Shown here piece after piece: positions 22,701-35,065 of a DNA stretch of 64,000 bases. The notes beneath the pieces were generated by a model. That model saw only the letters and a program-made list of their open reading frames with translations, was not told where the DNA came from and did no database searches. The stretch lies in the NCBI GenBank assembly GCA_025093985.1, contig JACAAK010000002.1:3658001-3722000 (forward strand), written 5' to 3'. Made by a program: the position numbers and the translations under genes. Numbering within the stretch: the stretch's first letter is position 1; each line of letters opens with the position of its first letter. The DNA is from Calvatia gigantea (taxonomy: Eukaryota > Basidiomycota > Agaricomycetes > Agaricales > Lycoperdaceae).

Positions 22701-25700
22701 TGCGATCGTGAATCAAAACCCTTCCCCCGGTCGATCTGCAACATTGTTACTCCTTCGGAAGCCTTATCATGAAACTTGTTTCTATCACTTACGATACACC
22801 CACGTTGTAACACCACATCCACACCTACCCATTCCACGCTCCAAGTTCCCCTTGTTGACGATATCTTTCGGAGATTATTTTTCTGGATTATTGGTTTGTT
22901 TCTCAATACTTCCCTCCCTAGGTTCGTTTGTTTTCTGGGTTGGATCGGATCAGCTCGCTTCACGCTTTCGCTACATCGCATTCAGTAATATGTTTGCCCC
23001 TAGAGAGATTCAAAAACACGCATTATTACCGCATTTCTGCGTAACACAATACGAACGAGGATGTTGTACAGGATTTACGAGCTGATAATGAAGGTGCAAG
23101 CTACGTCTATCAAGGTCATCCCCAAGACGAAGTGCACAACAATTCCGAGACTACTCTATATATTGTAGATCGGTGACGTCGAACGTGGGTTCAACCCCGA
23201 AGACAATAAACACGGCATCAAAAAAAAAACACACATCCCACAGAGTCTACCCTTCGTTAAGGGTCCGTGACTGTGCTGAAGTGAGCCGATAAGTGAGGCC
23301 TCGAGGAATAGGTTTTACCCAATGAACTTACCGAGAGAGGAAGTTATGAGGTGTTATAATGCAGGTGACCAAGCCAAGCCAGCAGAGGCGTCGACAGAAG
23401 CTATCGCAATTTTCGAGCGTCAACGACCAAATAATAAGGACAAAAAACCAGACACCTACTTGGCGAGGAGATTCGCGTCAAAGCACGTCACACAATCAAC
23501 TAGTTGGTCGATTGGGACCCAGGTCGAATCTTGATTGGCGGTGAGGAAAAGCCAGAACGAATCGGAATCCACCCCTGGCAACAATCCTACCTCAGAATAT
23601 GTATTAATGGCGAACGAGGATTCAATGTTGTTGGCGTACCGAAATGACCAGAAATCCTGTCTGCTTGAAAGGAGTCCGAAGCAACTGAGTCCTGTAAATT
23701 AGATCTGCGTGAGTGATCCCGAATGTTCGCAAGCTGATACTTCACTTACCGAAACTGAAGAGTGGATGTTCCATTATCCAGGGAGTAGTGTAAGAGTCCC
23801 TGAAGTGGGCGATGCTCTTGACAATTCAGGCCAAGAAGCAACAGGGTGATTATCTTGATGGTTATCCTCCCGAGTACCCCGCCCAGGATGGCGCAGGTGG
23901 AAGGAAAGGAAAGGCACCTCCGAGTAACGCGCTGGTGACAGTAGCGGCAGTCCTCAAGTCTATCACTAGAGGAAAGGCAATTGAGTGGGAGAAGTCGAAA
24001 GGAATGAATGGGGAGCGCCTCGTCCATCGGTTGAGTGTCGCCATTAATACATGTGGTGACCAGATATTGTCGCCGAGTCTCGCTCTCAAAGAGTTTTCTC
24101 TCTTGATGGGATATGGTTGGGCAGGTGGTGAAAGATCTCCGTCTGCTGTCGCACAGGAATAGTGAAACTCAGGAACCTTCACGGGCTGGTTGCGAAAGTG
24201 GTGGCATTAGTCTTATTCCTAATTACAACAATCTGGTGCTACTCACTTCCCGAGTAAACCGTGGATGTCGATGAAAATAAAACTTGCGTTTAATCGCATG
24301 ACCCAGGTGAACGGCCTAAGGATCCATCCTTGGACAAGGGTGACCAACCCTCGATCGAAGACGGATACTGTATACAAGAGCCACGTCTAAGTCGCAAGGG
24401 AGCGCTTTATGACGGTTAGACTCTGGATGGGGTGCATCTATTGATTGCACGTCGGCACGTGACATCTGCAGGGCAGGTGCGCACGGCGGGCTGCCGGGAC
24501 GGGTTTCAGGGAACTTGTGATCGCCCTGCCTCCTGCTGGCGCTCAACAAGGAATCCCACCTGTCACCGAATCGTGCAATGCCTGTCCATTTTGCAATGAA
24601 CTGACACTGCGAGATATGACCGCGTGCTGCCATTCAGCGCCCTGCTAGTCGTCGTGCCTATGAAGCTCAATGAACCCCTTAGGCGGAGGATCACCTGGGT
24701 AAGGTGATTAAACGTGTTATATTTTCATACACCCATGGTCTACTCGGGATGTACATAAACTATAACGATGTGTTGTACCGATCTCAGCGATCTGGTTACA
24801 GTATAGGTACCAGTAAAGGTTCTGGTTTCCGCATTCCGCGGCAGCCGAGAAGGACTTTCATCATCTGCCCTACCGTCCCATCCAGAGGTGAAGAATCACG
24901 CTCCTTGAGAACGGAATCAGCGACGATGTACAGTCATCATCTCTGTTAATGGGGCGCACTCAACCGAGGTCAAGGCTCTACCCATTTCCCTTCAACTTCC
25001 CGGTCCCAATGCCTGACGGTATGAGACGAGGGGAAGCCGTCACCTCACAAGTGTGCTACTCGCAGGGTGAATTCCTTTCCTTTCTCCGGCAGCCATCAAA
25101 AGGCGCTCAGGATACTCGGGCGAGGAGAACCACTAAGATGGTCACCCCGCAGCTCAGTGACAAACTGCCACGAGCGTCGCCCAGCTCAGGGACACAGACC
25201 TCCCCGGGCAATGCAGCACCCAATCTTGAAGCACAAGTGGTTCAAAAGAGAGGGGCGGCGACTTTTGGAAAAGGGACAGGTGGGAACCCTCACAAGAACA
25301 ATCGCCAATGGGCACGACTGTACTCTCACTTGACAGAGGCAAAGGTTCCAAGGTGTTCCTGAGAAAGCAGGCAGGGTCATATACAATTATTGAACAAATA
25401 CTGAAAAATAAGACAAAATGGAGAAACACACTGACAGATGGCAGGGTCACCAGATGATATCGATGATGGCTAATCTTGGCAAATTTGTAATGGGCCGAAA
25501 TGCCTCTGCCGCAAGCCCTGCATATGTCTCCCACGAGGAAAGTATTCTCGGAGGACATCTCAGATTCCCATCTGTGCGTCTACAAGTACTGATCAAATTC
25601 AATTGTAAATAGTGATACATTCAACCTAGCAATGTGTTCTGGAGTCTTCAAGTAAGATACAAAAGGTTCTAGCCTAAAAGCTGTCGCAAATCATGGACGT

Positions 25701-25734
25701 CGATCACTGAGTCATTTAATCAGTTCTATCTTCC
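22701..25734. other. 3-kb intergenic region, no gene recognised
   Basis: Contains the 3' flank of eIF2A and several short open frames on both strands (the longest 137 codons at 24949-25362) without domain similarity or linked exons. A stretch at 23216-23232 is A-rich. No transposon ends or RNA genes were found. Confidence 0.45.
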
Positions 25735-27864
25735 TTACGGTTTTGATGACCCTGAATCCTTTGGACTTGAGGGTTGCGGCGTGGAAGGCATCAGTCCAGC
25801 CTTCGGCACTCTCCACCGAGGACCAAACTTGAGCTCAAGGTAAAAGAATGGCAACGAAGTCAGAACAAATACCGCGAGGAGGACATATGTCCATCCTACT
25901 CCGATAGCATTTATGAGCGGCTGGATAATCGAGATGATGATAGCGCTAAACGTGCAGCGCACCAAGTTGCCCTTTTAGCCAAGTGAATGATCAGCTACCA
26001 GTTGAGTCGATAGAAAACATACGCATGCTGTCACTGCGGAACCTTGGCCCGGTGCGGAGTCGATCATAAGCGTAGTTGTTGCGTTCATGACCGCCATGCA
26101 GATGAGTCCCACTCAAAAAGGAATTGAAGGTGAGAATGAAGCACTCCTGAAAAACGAGGGGTTAGGTAAGGGGGACGTACTGACAACCTGGAACACAAGA
26201 GGCACTGCAAGGTGAACTCGTTTTTGCAAGCACCAACCATACCCTGCCGAACATCCTGCCAATAATACCACCAGTTCGGGTAGGTACTTAAGACGAGCCT
26301 ACGTCCGAAAGGGTCATAAGACGTACAAGGAAGATAAACCAGATTAACACACCCGTTCGAGAGGAAAATCCCTGAGTTTGTCAACGTCTTTGACACCCTC
26401 AACTTCCAGCTGTTTTTCCAACTCCCCGTTCTGGGTTAACCTCTCATGAAACTCTTTCTTCTCAACCTGATATCTCCAGTCCAGTATTCGACCGACAACA
26501 CCAGTGCCAAACACCATTCCACCTCCAATGGCAAGGAAACATAACCCGATACGAAATTCGTCGAGGAATGGATAGATCTCTTCGAACAGAGCGGATAAAG
26601 ATGTCACGACACCGAAAAATATCGCAAACGAAGTCGCGTTGAGGACTAGCAATAAGAAGATATTGTATTGTGTGAAAAGGAGGAAGGGATTTAGGGTTTC
26701 TCTTGGGTTTTGGAGTATTTCCTGATGAAGGTGTGAGGACTTGAGGAGGTGTAAGTTTGCGCCCGAACGATACGAATAACGGGGGTATAGAGAATTTTGA
26801 GACCCGACTGCGTAGCAGTGTTGGCGGCTCGGCAGCGTTTCCGGAAAGAAACTATTTATATCATAAGATAAATATTGGTGTTATAAGAAGGGATCGTACA
26901 CCACAAGCACCACAAGGCACGCCGAAACAGCAATGCATAAAAACCAAAAGATAGATCTGGAAACAACAAGAGTGTCCAACACTCCGACAACAGACAATGA
27001 CCCATGCTACTGCTTACCTCCAACCCAGACCTTGAGTTAATGCACCACCAATAACGGGCCCAAGGGCGGGTCCAGCCTGAGTAGGCGATCAGTCATGCTG
27101 AATACAAGTCTATACCTCATACCCACCATTGGTCCGAGAGCGAAAACCCCATAGAAACCACCCCGTTCAGCAGGAGTGGATATGTCCGATATTACACCCG
27201 CACCTGGATAAGGAAGTTAATACGAAGAACATCATAGCGCGGCCAACCCACCTATAGCAAGCGTGCTGGCAGATCCGGCAGCCTGAATGCAGCGCAATAC
27301 CATGAGGAGCCAATAGGCCGAAGTGGGGACAAGTGCCAGTCCAACACATGAGAGTGAGAGGATAAAAAGACAAGCGGCAGCTATCGGTCGGCGACCTAGG
27401 TTGTCTGACATGGTACCCCAAAACATGGGAGCTATAATTGGAAGATCTTCACCACCATGCGGGAAAATCGAGGCATCGAACTCACATGTTCCCTGAAGAA
27501 CAACATAGACAGTTACCTGCGTGATATAATCAGTTCCTGTTTGCAATTGCAAAGAGTCGAGGGAGTGTGATTACAGTGAGGTTGATCAACTCAATCGGTT
27601 TGTGGAAAGCTCTGGCAATAGTTGGAATCGCAGGAAAGTAGATGTTGGCCGTGAGCGGACTAGAACCTAGAACCATCATTGCAGCTGAACAACGAACAAG
27701 ACTGCTCTTACCTGAAAAAAGCAGCCAAAGCACTCAAGCTAACCACAAACCATTTTTCCTTCTTAGACAAACTGCTCCTCAGGTCGACTGGTTCATGAGC
27801 AGACTGTTGGTGTTGCGTCGGTAGGATGCGATGGAGTTTCCTCGAGAGAGGATTTTTCTGACAT
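25735..27864 (-). CDS. Major facilitator superfamily transporter (DHA1, multidrug-efflux type)
   Basis: A proton-antiporter family membrane protein with 12-helix topology, likely exporting drugs or metabolites. Pieces in order: KKEKWFVVSLSALAAFF, SPLTANIYFPAIPTIA, IELINLT, SPMFWGTMSDNLGRRPIAA (motif A of MFS), LSLSCVGLALVPTSAYWLLM, VLRCIQAAGSAST, TPAERGGFYGVFALGPM, AGPALGPVIGGAL, FFPETL, FRIGLCFLAIGGGMVFG, ERARLKYLPELVVLLA, VMNATTTLMIDSAPGQGSAVTAC, NLVRCTFSAIIIS and the last helix GVGWTYVLLAVFVL. Introns of 45-70 nt join these in phase, including one with donor GTACGT after VFQVV. The N-terminus is unresolved: ATG at 27864 (MSEKSSLEETPSH) is out of frame with the helix-1 exon and no intron fits between them. 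Confidence 0.85.
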
Positions 27865-29479
27865 TGTTCACACTGTAAGGGAGGAGAGAAATCGAATCAT
27901 GCCGGGACATTGGCCCATGGTACATAAATGAAAGCGGTGTGAACTTTTGGCCCTCCAGTACGTCTCGGGTGGCGCTCCGGTCTAAACTAAGATCACTTCC
28001 CGTTTTCGGGGCGGGGATATATACTCCCATGGGCCCATGTTGACGGCTCTTACCACGCCCTTTGAACCTGAGTGAGAGCCTGAGAGGTACGTCCGAGTTG
28101 GAGACAGCTCGCTAGCTCGATCCGAGTGACCCTGATACCTCATGAGAAAGGGGTTAGCAAGCCAGATTGGGTGTAATTTGCGATACGGATGCACGTCATT
28201 TTATGGATATGTGGGGTGTGAGACGGCAATTCCATATTCCGGTGAGCGAACTTGATAGGGACTATCTCCGGGCAGAGGCTGACTTTATTCGACTCTCGGC
28301 ATTGTTAGGTCACGGCGTTGAAGGGGAGGACGGACAACCAAATGGCGAGCGGATTCCGGAGGTTTGCATAACTTCAGCGTTCACCTACCGGAGAGATAGA
28401 TAAGCGCACCAGTGGAGGATCTGGAGATGTTACCCTGCGGGCACTGACAGGAGTGGTTGCCATGTAACCCTCCCCGCCGAACCATTCAAAATGAACGATA
28501 GATGGTGATGCCTTGGTTGGGGCACGGTAATGGGCCCCTCGTATTGCATTTTAATTATGAGGCTTTCACTTTGGGTGTCGAGGACGCTCACCAAAAACCT
28601 TTTTATAAGAATTAACCACATACCAGAAAAAATATTGAAGGGTCGTCCCCCCGGAAACGAGCTCATCAGACATGTATCCACACGTACTGAATGTAAATGT
28701 CTCTGCATATTCAACGTGCCCTCCAATTCACTGAGCCCCTTTCTTGACAGTTGCGGCACAGTGGCTGATAGAAATTTCCCGGCTCAACCACTGACAAACG
28801 TAAATCCACATTGCAACAAACTCCTTCCAGTCAAGACGAAATTCAACTTCATGATCCAGACTCTGGTGCAGTGTCCTTGGGCAGATTTGAGCAACAAGAA
28901 TGAATCTATTGGATGTGCTATACATTATACGACAGATGGGATACAACGATCTCCGGGTTACTTATACTGTATCGGCCAGTGATCTTTGCTGGCGTAATCG
29001 GAGATAATCTTTAGTATACTTTGCCTCGAACCCTGCAGCCGAGAAACGGATGATGCTTGTTTACTGTCCTGTTCCCAAAAATTTTCCAGTGGGTGTAAGC
29101 AGTTTACTGGAAGATGCGTAATTTTGGGAATAAATATGTGTTTGTTTAATGGATATCCATCCAACACGCAAGTGCGGACTGTCCCTTACACGTTTCAGCA
29201 ATGTTGAGTCCTTTGGTTGGTAAGCATTCCGAGAGGATTCATCATCCTTGATATAAGATCGGCGGTGCTCAGGGATACGGGGACATGCTGCGTTACAAAT
29301 CCGCAACCTTCCCTCATGCCGACGTTCAATAGAGGGCGACGTCAGCTTCAGGTGCCCTGATATCCGACTGCATATATGACTTGCGGTGAACTGAACACCA
29401 ATGTAAGATATCACCACTCCTCTCAGCGCTCCCTCCAATCTCTTGAGCAAGTTCCTGAATTCCATTCTTCAACCTCAGA
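27865..29479. other. Intergenic between divergent genes, no gene seen
   Basis: Separates the MFS transporter and the acetyltransferase. Open frames such as 28530-28982 (plus) lack domains and exon partners. It may hold an upstream exon of the acetyltransferase whose start is unclear. Confidence 0.4.
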
Positions 29480-30395
29480 ATGTCCTTTGTCGCCGCCTCT
29501 TCGACTTCGGAAAAGTTACGACAGTCCCGAATTTGAGTATCCACCTCCGGATATATCGGGATGCGGATAAGCAAGAAGTACACGAACTATTTGAGAACGC
29601 CATGGTTTGGCATGGTAAGCAGCGGCATTTTTACTTGTGATTGGAAGTCTGACCTTTTGGTAATAGCTCATTCACCTATCCGGCCATTCCTAAAAGTTGT
29701 CGCGAAGTCCCCTGTCGCAAAAACACTGTATTTCATATTCGCACTCGGGATCCTCATATGGCCGAGTTATCCATCTCTTGGAATGACTCTGTGTGTGATG
29801 GCCACAGGAGCGTTCTTGCTCCAAATGGGTCTCATTTTCAACTTGATACTGAAGATGACAAGAAAAAACTTGCACGACGATCTCGGCGATATTCGGGGAC
29901 ACTATAAGTTGGTCTCAGACAGCAACCACGGTGCAGCGGACGGTGATTTAACGCCTTCGGGGCCTCAAGCTTTTTGGGTAGTTGAGGCGAGACATAAAGC
30001 CAGTGGGAAAAGGGAACTAGCCGGTTGTGGTGGTATAGGTAGGTTCAGGACATCCCTCTTGCCTGTATCAATGTTAAAACATGGTTCGGGTAGACGTCGT
30101 GCAGAAGGACGACAAATGTGATACCGAGCTTCGACGTATGGTAGTTTCGGGGCAGCATCTCCGTCGAGGGATAGCTGCTAGGATCGTTCAAGCCGCAATA
30201 GTTCACGCGAAGAGTCATCACCTGCCTTCGATCTACTTGTCGACGTCAAGCGTCCAGGAGGCAGCAATTCATCTGTATAAAAGATTTGGATGGGTTGAGG
30301 AGAAAAGACGACATATGTCGGCGTTCGGGGCGACTGGGCAAGTAGTGTGTATGCGCCTGCACTTGTTAGAGAAGAGTCAGAATGCCGAAATGTGA
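29480..30395 (+). CDS. GNAT-family N-acetyltransferase with membrane segments
   Basis: Acetyl-CoA-dependent acetyltransferase; substrate unknown. The exon ending at VHELFENAMVW splices (GTAAGC donor) to AHSPIRPFLKVVAKSP, followed by two hydrophobic helices (LYFIFALGILIWPSYPS and LGMTLCVMATGAFLLQMGLI), as in NAT8-like membrane acetyltransferases. After FWVVEARHKASGKRELAGCGG an intron leads to DVVQKDDKCDTELRRMVV, SGQHLRRGIAARIVQAAI (the acetyl-CoA pyrophosphate loop, R-R-G-I-A) and HLYKRFGWVEEKRR. The start is uncertain: ATG at 29480 opens MSFVAASSTSEKLRQS, which must change frame by one base to reach NLSIHLRIYRDAD. An upstream exon or a sequence error would explain it. Confidence 0.72.
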
Positions 30396-30466
30396 CTTCA
30401 CGATAGCTCATTACCTAGTATAACAATTTAGCATAGAGAGATGGAAAATAAATATTGAGACCCGTA

Positions 30467-30509
30467 GGTCTACCACTCCGGAAAAGCGTGTCATCCTTGT
30501 GCAGGGGCC

Positions 30510-30540
<31 letters not shown>

Positions 30541-30565
30541 TTCGTAGTGTCACCCCGAAGGGGAC
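30467..30565 (-). ncRNA. U6: U6 spliceosomal snRNA
   Basis: Read on the minus strand, the segment begins with the 5' stem-loop GTCCCCTTCGGGG, then shows the universally conserved core AATTGGAACGATACAGAGAA (with the ACAGAGA box) and GATTAGCATGG (AGC triad), then CCCCTGCACAAGGATGACAC for the internal stem-loop. This is unmistakable U6. The 3' end is set loosely at the T-rich run near 30467-30486. A single continuous copy with no intron. RNA polymerase III transcription is expected; a T-rich stretch lies downstream. Confidence 0.93.
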
Positions 30566-30795
30566 ATAAGTAATAGTCAGGCGTTCAGTGAGTAAGACTG
30601 AACTTGTGCATTTTGTTCAGTGGACGGGGTGCGAGTCACGTGGACATACCTGCTGGTACCCTGGTGCAAGGAGGACCCAGTATTTCTCTCAACTGCCTAA
30701 ACTTAGGGCTGGGTCTGGTATTCACGCCCCAAATACCAGACTGCATTTCCAGGTGAATGAGATCAAGCAGTGCAGTGCAAATTATGAAGTTACAA

Positions 30796-33700
30796 TTATT
30801 TCAAAGCAACCTGATTCCCTAACCACTCCATCAAAAACCCAGGATCAAACGTCCTCTCGAGCTCCTTGAGGGTTTCCACATTCTTCCGATTCGCCGCTCG
30901 AAAGAGAGGTTCGACCTCCTTCCACCTCTCAACATCGGTCTTAATCGGGTTTTCTACTTCACTTATTCTGAGTGAGTCAATGTTGCTACTGATTGTCTGT
31001 TCGTCTTCGTCCAGGTCCTCGACTTGTGATTGGAGGGCACCGCTTTCATGCAGTTCCTCCTGGACCATTAGGGCCTCTGCCTGATCTTCGAATTTGGGGT
31101 CACGTTCCCTTTCCCGATCATGGCCTGGGACTATCTAAGTCCGTTGGAGGGCGCTGGTCACGCTGGTCGGATAGAGCAGAGTCAACTTCCATCGCATGAT
31201 CCTCTTGTTCGCTACTCCTGTTATCGTCGTGCCCTTCCCCCTTCTCATCGTCCTCAGGGTGAATACCGCGCATATCCTCATCTCGTGTCCCTTCTTCCTC
31301 GTCATAAATTTCAGTCGCAATCTCCTTCTCCACTTCCTCTCTCTCGGCATCTTGCTCGTCCCGTGGCTGCTCCTGCTCCTGCTGTTGCTGTTGCAACAAA
31401 TCCCTTCTTGGAGATAACGCAATACTACTAACCCTGCGTTGCTCCCTCTCCAACGCCTCATCCTCCCTCCCCATCTTTGCCAATCTCGTATACTTCCCCG
31501 CCCTCGTCCCGGTCAAAGGCTCATACTCCAATTCCATCGCCTGCAGAGACATCTTGCATATCCACAGGTTTGATCTCCAAGCTCTTCATCCCCGCACCAA
31601 TACTCGAGTGGCGTCTGCGACGCTTTGGCGACGACGATGGTCGGGAGGTATGTACCATCGAACCAGGAGTCGCCAGTACGGTAGGAGTCCTCGTTTTGGC
31701 CACCTGGAAAACGGATAGTACTGGACTTTGTCCCTGACTTGAGATCCTCGACGCGCCCTCGATCCACTCACTCATCTTCCGATCCGCACTGTCCCTCATC
31801 TCACTCAACGCATCTTTTAAAAGCCGTAAGTTCTTCAACTGGTTCCATAGCCTCTGGACTATGGCTTCTGTGAATCCGAACTGTTCCGAAAGCATCCGTA
31901 TTGCTTGTTGGATACCCAATTGTTGGAATATCTGGTGATCTTCTTCGGAGATGACTTGAGGAGGCGCGGGATGTGTGCGACAGAGCACGGTGGGTGGTGG
32001 GCTGGTGCACGTTCTTGTTGCCGAGTTCTTGGCGGAAGTTGATAATACGTGAGTTGGATGGGTTGGTATTCGCGGATACAATAGATCGGGGAGTGGTATG
32101 GTCAGCAAGGTCACCAGTCGAGTGGCGTTTTTGAGCTGAAGCTTCGAGAGGTGTGGGTCGTAGGAAGATATCTGTCCGTCTTCGTTTTACTGGAGCAGTA
32201 ACGTGGACGTCAGTATAGGAAAAGTCAACAATATTATATAGTCCCCCTACGTGTTGAAATTTGGCTGGGTGCGGGTCCTATTGAGGAACCTTGAGCAGCC
32301 GTCGCCTTGGATCGTAGTGGGCTTGTTGTGACTTGTCGAGAATCCGGCTCGTTTTCATGAATCATAGCAGAGAAAGGACCATCGGCCTCGGAATAAATAT
32401 TGCGTTCATCGTCGTCTTCTCTGGCCTTGCCTTTCCCTTTGTCTCTGTGTCGTTGTTCAGCTACTACCCCATTAAGATAACCTCCCCTCGGTTTCCTGGG
32501 CTTAGCATTTGTCCCATTGAGTGTGCGTAGCTTCGACGTTGCACACCTCGAGGCGGCGGCCAAGGGGTATCGGTATCCTCGTCACCCTCCGTCGAGCTGC
32601 CCTCCAGATTCCTCACTCGCACCCCGATCAACCGGTTACCATAAGGGCCTTCCAAAAGCTTCGGGGGACTTTTCTCCACCGCCTTAGTTTTGGGTTGACT
32701 TTCTAGGTGGCGGCGATTGGTAGTCCTCGAAGGGATCGTCGTCCCACCGCGGACGGCGCGGTTTGTATTGAGAACTGAATGTAAAATCACTATGACTGCC
32801 GACGGCAAGGAATTTCGGTGGGGGTGGCTTTGGTAGAAATCGAGGAGAGGTTGGTTCCGGTTTAATGGCTGGTTTTGACTCAGGTGGTCTGGTGGTAGAA
32901 TCGTCAGATTCAAGAGCAACTGGGTTTTTATCAGGATATGGACGTACGGAGTATTTAGAAGACCATTTGACACCAACTTTCCAATGGTAAGGGCAGTGCT
33001 TGTGCCTCCGTTGAGATGCACTTCCCCGGAATCTTCATCCTGAGTATCCTCACCATCCTCACCCTCATCCAATTGTTCACTATCCCCAACCACGGAAGTT
33101 TCGCTGATCCCCGTTCTCGTCTTCATCTGATCCCGGGAATACCTCACCACCATAATCCTCTGAGCCTGGTGGCGGACCCTCATCGCCTGAATCCTCTGCC
33201 TGGGACTCTTCTGCCTTGGCGCTCTCTGCTGGTGGTTTTTCGGGAATGGGTTCCTCTACGACCACGGGCTTTTTTCCCTCTACGACCAGCGGCCTTTTTC
33301 CCTCCACAACCACTGGCTTTTTTTCCTCCACAACCACCGGTTTTGTCTCCTCCGGATCATCACCTCGACTTGTACTTCCATTTGGAACGTGATCCCCTCT
33401 TAATGTCCAGTCAAGCTTCGCCCACTCGTGCTCTTGGCTATCACCTTCCGTCACCTTTGGACGCTTCGTCGGACGTTCGAGTCGACTGGGGGACGCTTGT
33501 GATATTGCGCCGGGCTTGGTATTTTGCAATTTCCTGGTCGAAGTGGTCTTGATTCGAGACGTAGCGATGTCGCCAAGAGTGCCAGGAATGCGTTTTACTC
33601 CACTTCCACTTTCCTTCAGCCTGACAGACCGATTAGTTAGGCTGTGATTAGGAAACGTTGTATGAGCTCACATTCTCTACAAGCTTTTTGTAAACCTGGT

Positions 33701-34176
33701 TCCCATTGCGACCTTTAATTTGGGGGTTATATGTTGCGAGGTACTTAACAAGGAGTTTATCTTCATTGTCCGTAAAGGGATTCCTTTGTCTGTGAAATAG
33801 CAGACGGGTTCATATAGATCCAGTAGTATGGTAATGAAAGCCACTCACGTCTGCGGTGGAAACAACTCTGACTGCTCTCCAAGATCTCTGTTCTGCTGTC
33901 TCTGGTACCTGACAATTCGTTCAGTCAAATTCCTCTTTGTTCGCCTGATAGTGGTCACGCCACGACTGCCACGAATGTGTACGTGCCCATGGCCACCTAT
34001 CACGCTATCACAAAGACCCATGAGAAGTCAGCTTAACAAAGAAGATTCTTGCAACATACGTTTTCGACCAGTATTTGGTAAATTCGATTTCCTTGGCGAC
34101 CAGCCGGCTGTGGTCGAGCCTCGGCGACGTATTTGATGAGATTTTCGTCCTCTTTAGCCGTGTATAAATTTCTCAT
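30796..34176 (-). CDS. Protein with two Rap1-type Myb domains (telomere/DNA-binding type), frame-disrupted
   Basis: Two tandem Myb domains of the Rap1 type (Pfam Myb_DNA-bind_2). Domain 1: LYTAKEDENLIKYVAE, GRQGNRIYQILVEN, spliced to RDRWPWARTHSWQSWRDHYQ. Domain 2: PFTDNEDKLLVKYLAT, GRNGNQVYKKLVEN, spliced to KWKWSKTHSWHSWRHRYVS. A long acidic, Pro-rich region follows, with a short tandem repeat (KPVVVEEK) and a Gln-rich stretch. The last exon ends ERTFDPGFLMEWLGNQVALK. In fungi such domains occur in telomere-associated factors; the exact role here is inference. The frame breaks repeatedly: one extra base after EEFD near 33923, others near 33510, 33110 and 31120. So the gene is either broken or the sequence has indels. 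A possible upstream exon (34230-34340) was not resolved. Confidence 0.68.
33251..33343 (-). repeat. Tandem repeat coding for KPVVVE(E/G)K
   Basis: Four consecutive units of about 24 bases, read on the minus strand, code KPVVVEEK, KPVVVEGK, RPLVVEGK and KPVVVEE. The repeat lies inside the disordered region of the Rap1-type Myb gene and confirms which frame is translated there. Confidence 0.75.
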
Positions 34177-35065
34177 GTCCTTCGTGAGCTTGAAAGAGAC
34201 AAGGGACGGGGGCTATCCTAACATACGATTGGTGATGTTTGTTGGTGAACGCGTCTGACGCGCGAGTCCAATAATTCTCCAGGAACAGAATCGGATCACG
34301 TGAGTGGCTGATGATGATGGGGATGATGAACTCTGCATTTATATACCGCAACAAGCAAACCTACTGCTAAGATGCGGTGGACGTAGACTAGGCTAGCTAA
34401 GTAACTACCCCCCCTCGGCTGGGTAGAGTCTATATAGTAAATGCAGTCCTGAGTAATGGTGTGGAGATGTCTAGTAGAGGTTCACGTGAGTGGCAGTTCG
34501 ATGACCCTTGCTGCAGTGCTGACCGGATTTACCTTGGATACCCTGGAATATTTACCTCTGATGAAGTCTACCCCACACGACTCGCCGTCTTCAGCACTTA
34601 TGCACCCTTACTGAGGCACTAGAGGTCAGATTTAGCAGCATCCCGTGACCGGTTACTGATGATGGCGATCCCGGAATACGCTGAGTGGGAACAACAGGAG
34701 AATACGGACTCCAACGTGCGACAATGTTTCGATCCTTTCTGTTTTGGACCATAGATATTTTGCTCCCAAAATGGCTGGGCATCCTTTGATTTTGTGACAG
34801 AGAGCTGTTCTGGATAATCGGCATTTATGGGTTGAGAAACGCATTCGGGGTGGAAGAGCTTGCAACTACTGTGACTTGACCCCGGAAGACCTGATAGAAG
34901 GAACCCACTCTGCGGACACCCAGCTTATCACACGAAGTTCTACTGGCAGTCGATCCACCCTGTTGGGGCTTCTAATCCCAAGGCTGCCTATTTTCGTCTA
35001 GTTCCCACTTAGCCGCCATATAAACTACTACGAGTCTTGGGCTTGCTGCACTTCTATCGCCCACT
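34177..35065. other. Shared upstream region between Myb gene and P450 copy 1
   Basis: Divergent promoter space. On the minus strand TATATAAA lies at about 34342-34349. On the plus strand CATATAAAC lies near 35017, about 50 bp upstream of the P450 start. No gene of its own. Confidence 0.4.

Noticed and set aside
26085..26402. Frameshift in the MFS transporter before VMNATTTLMID
   Set aside because: Using donor GTACGT after VFQVV and the acceptor TTTTTGAG gives a perfect in-frame match to the family.
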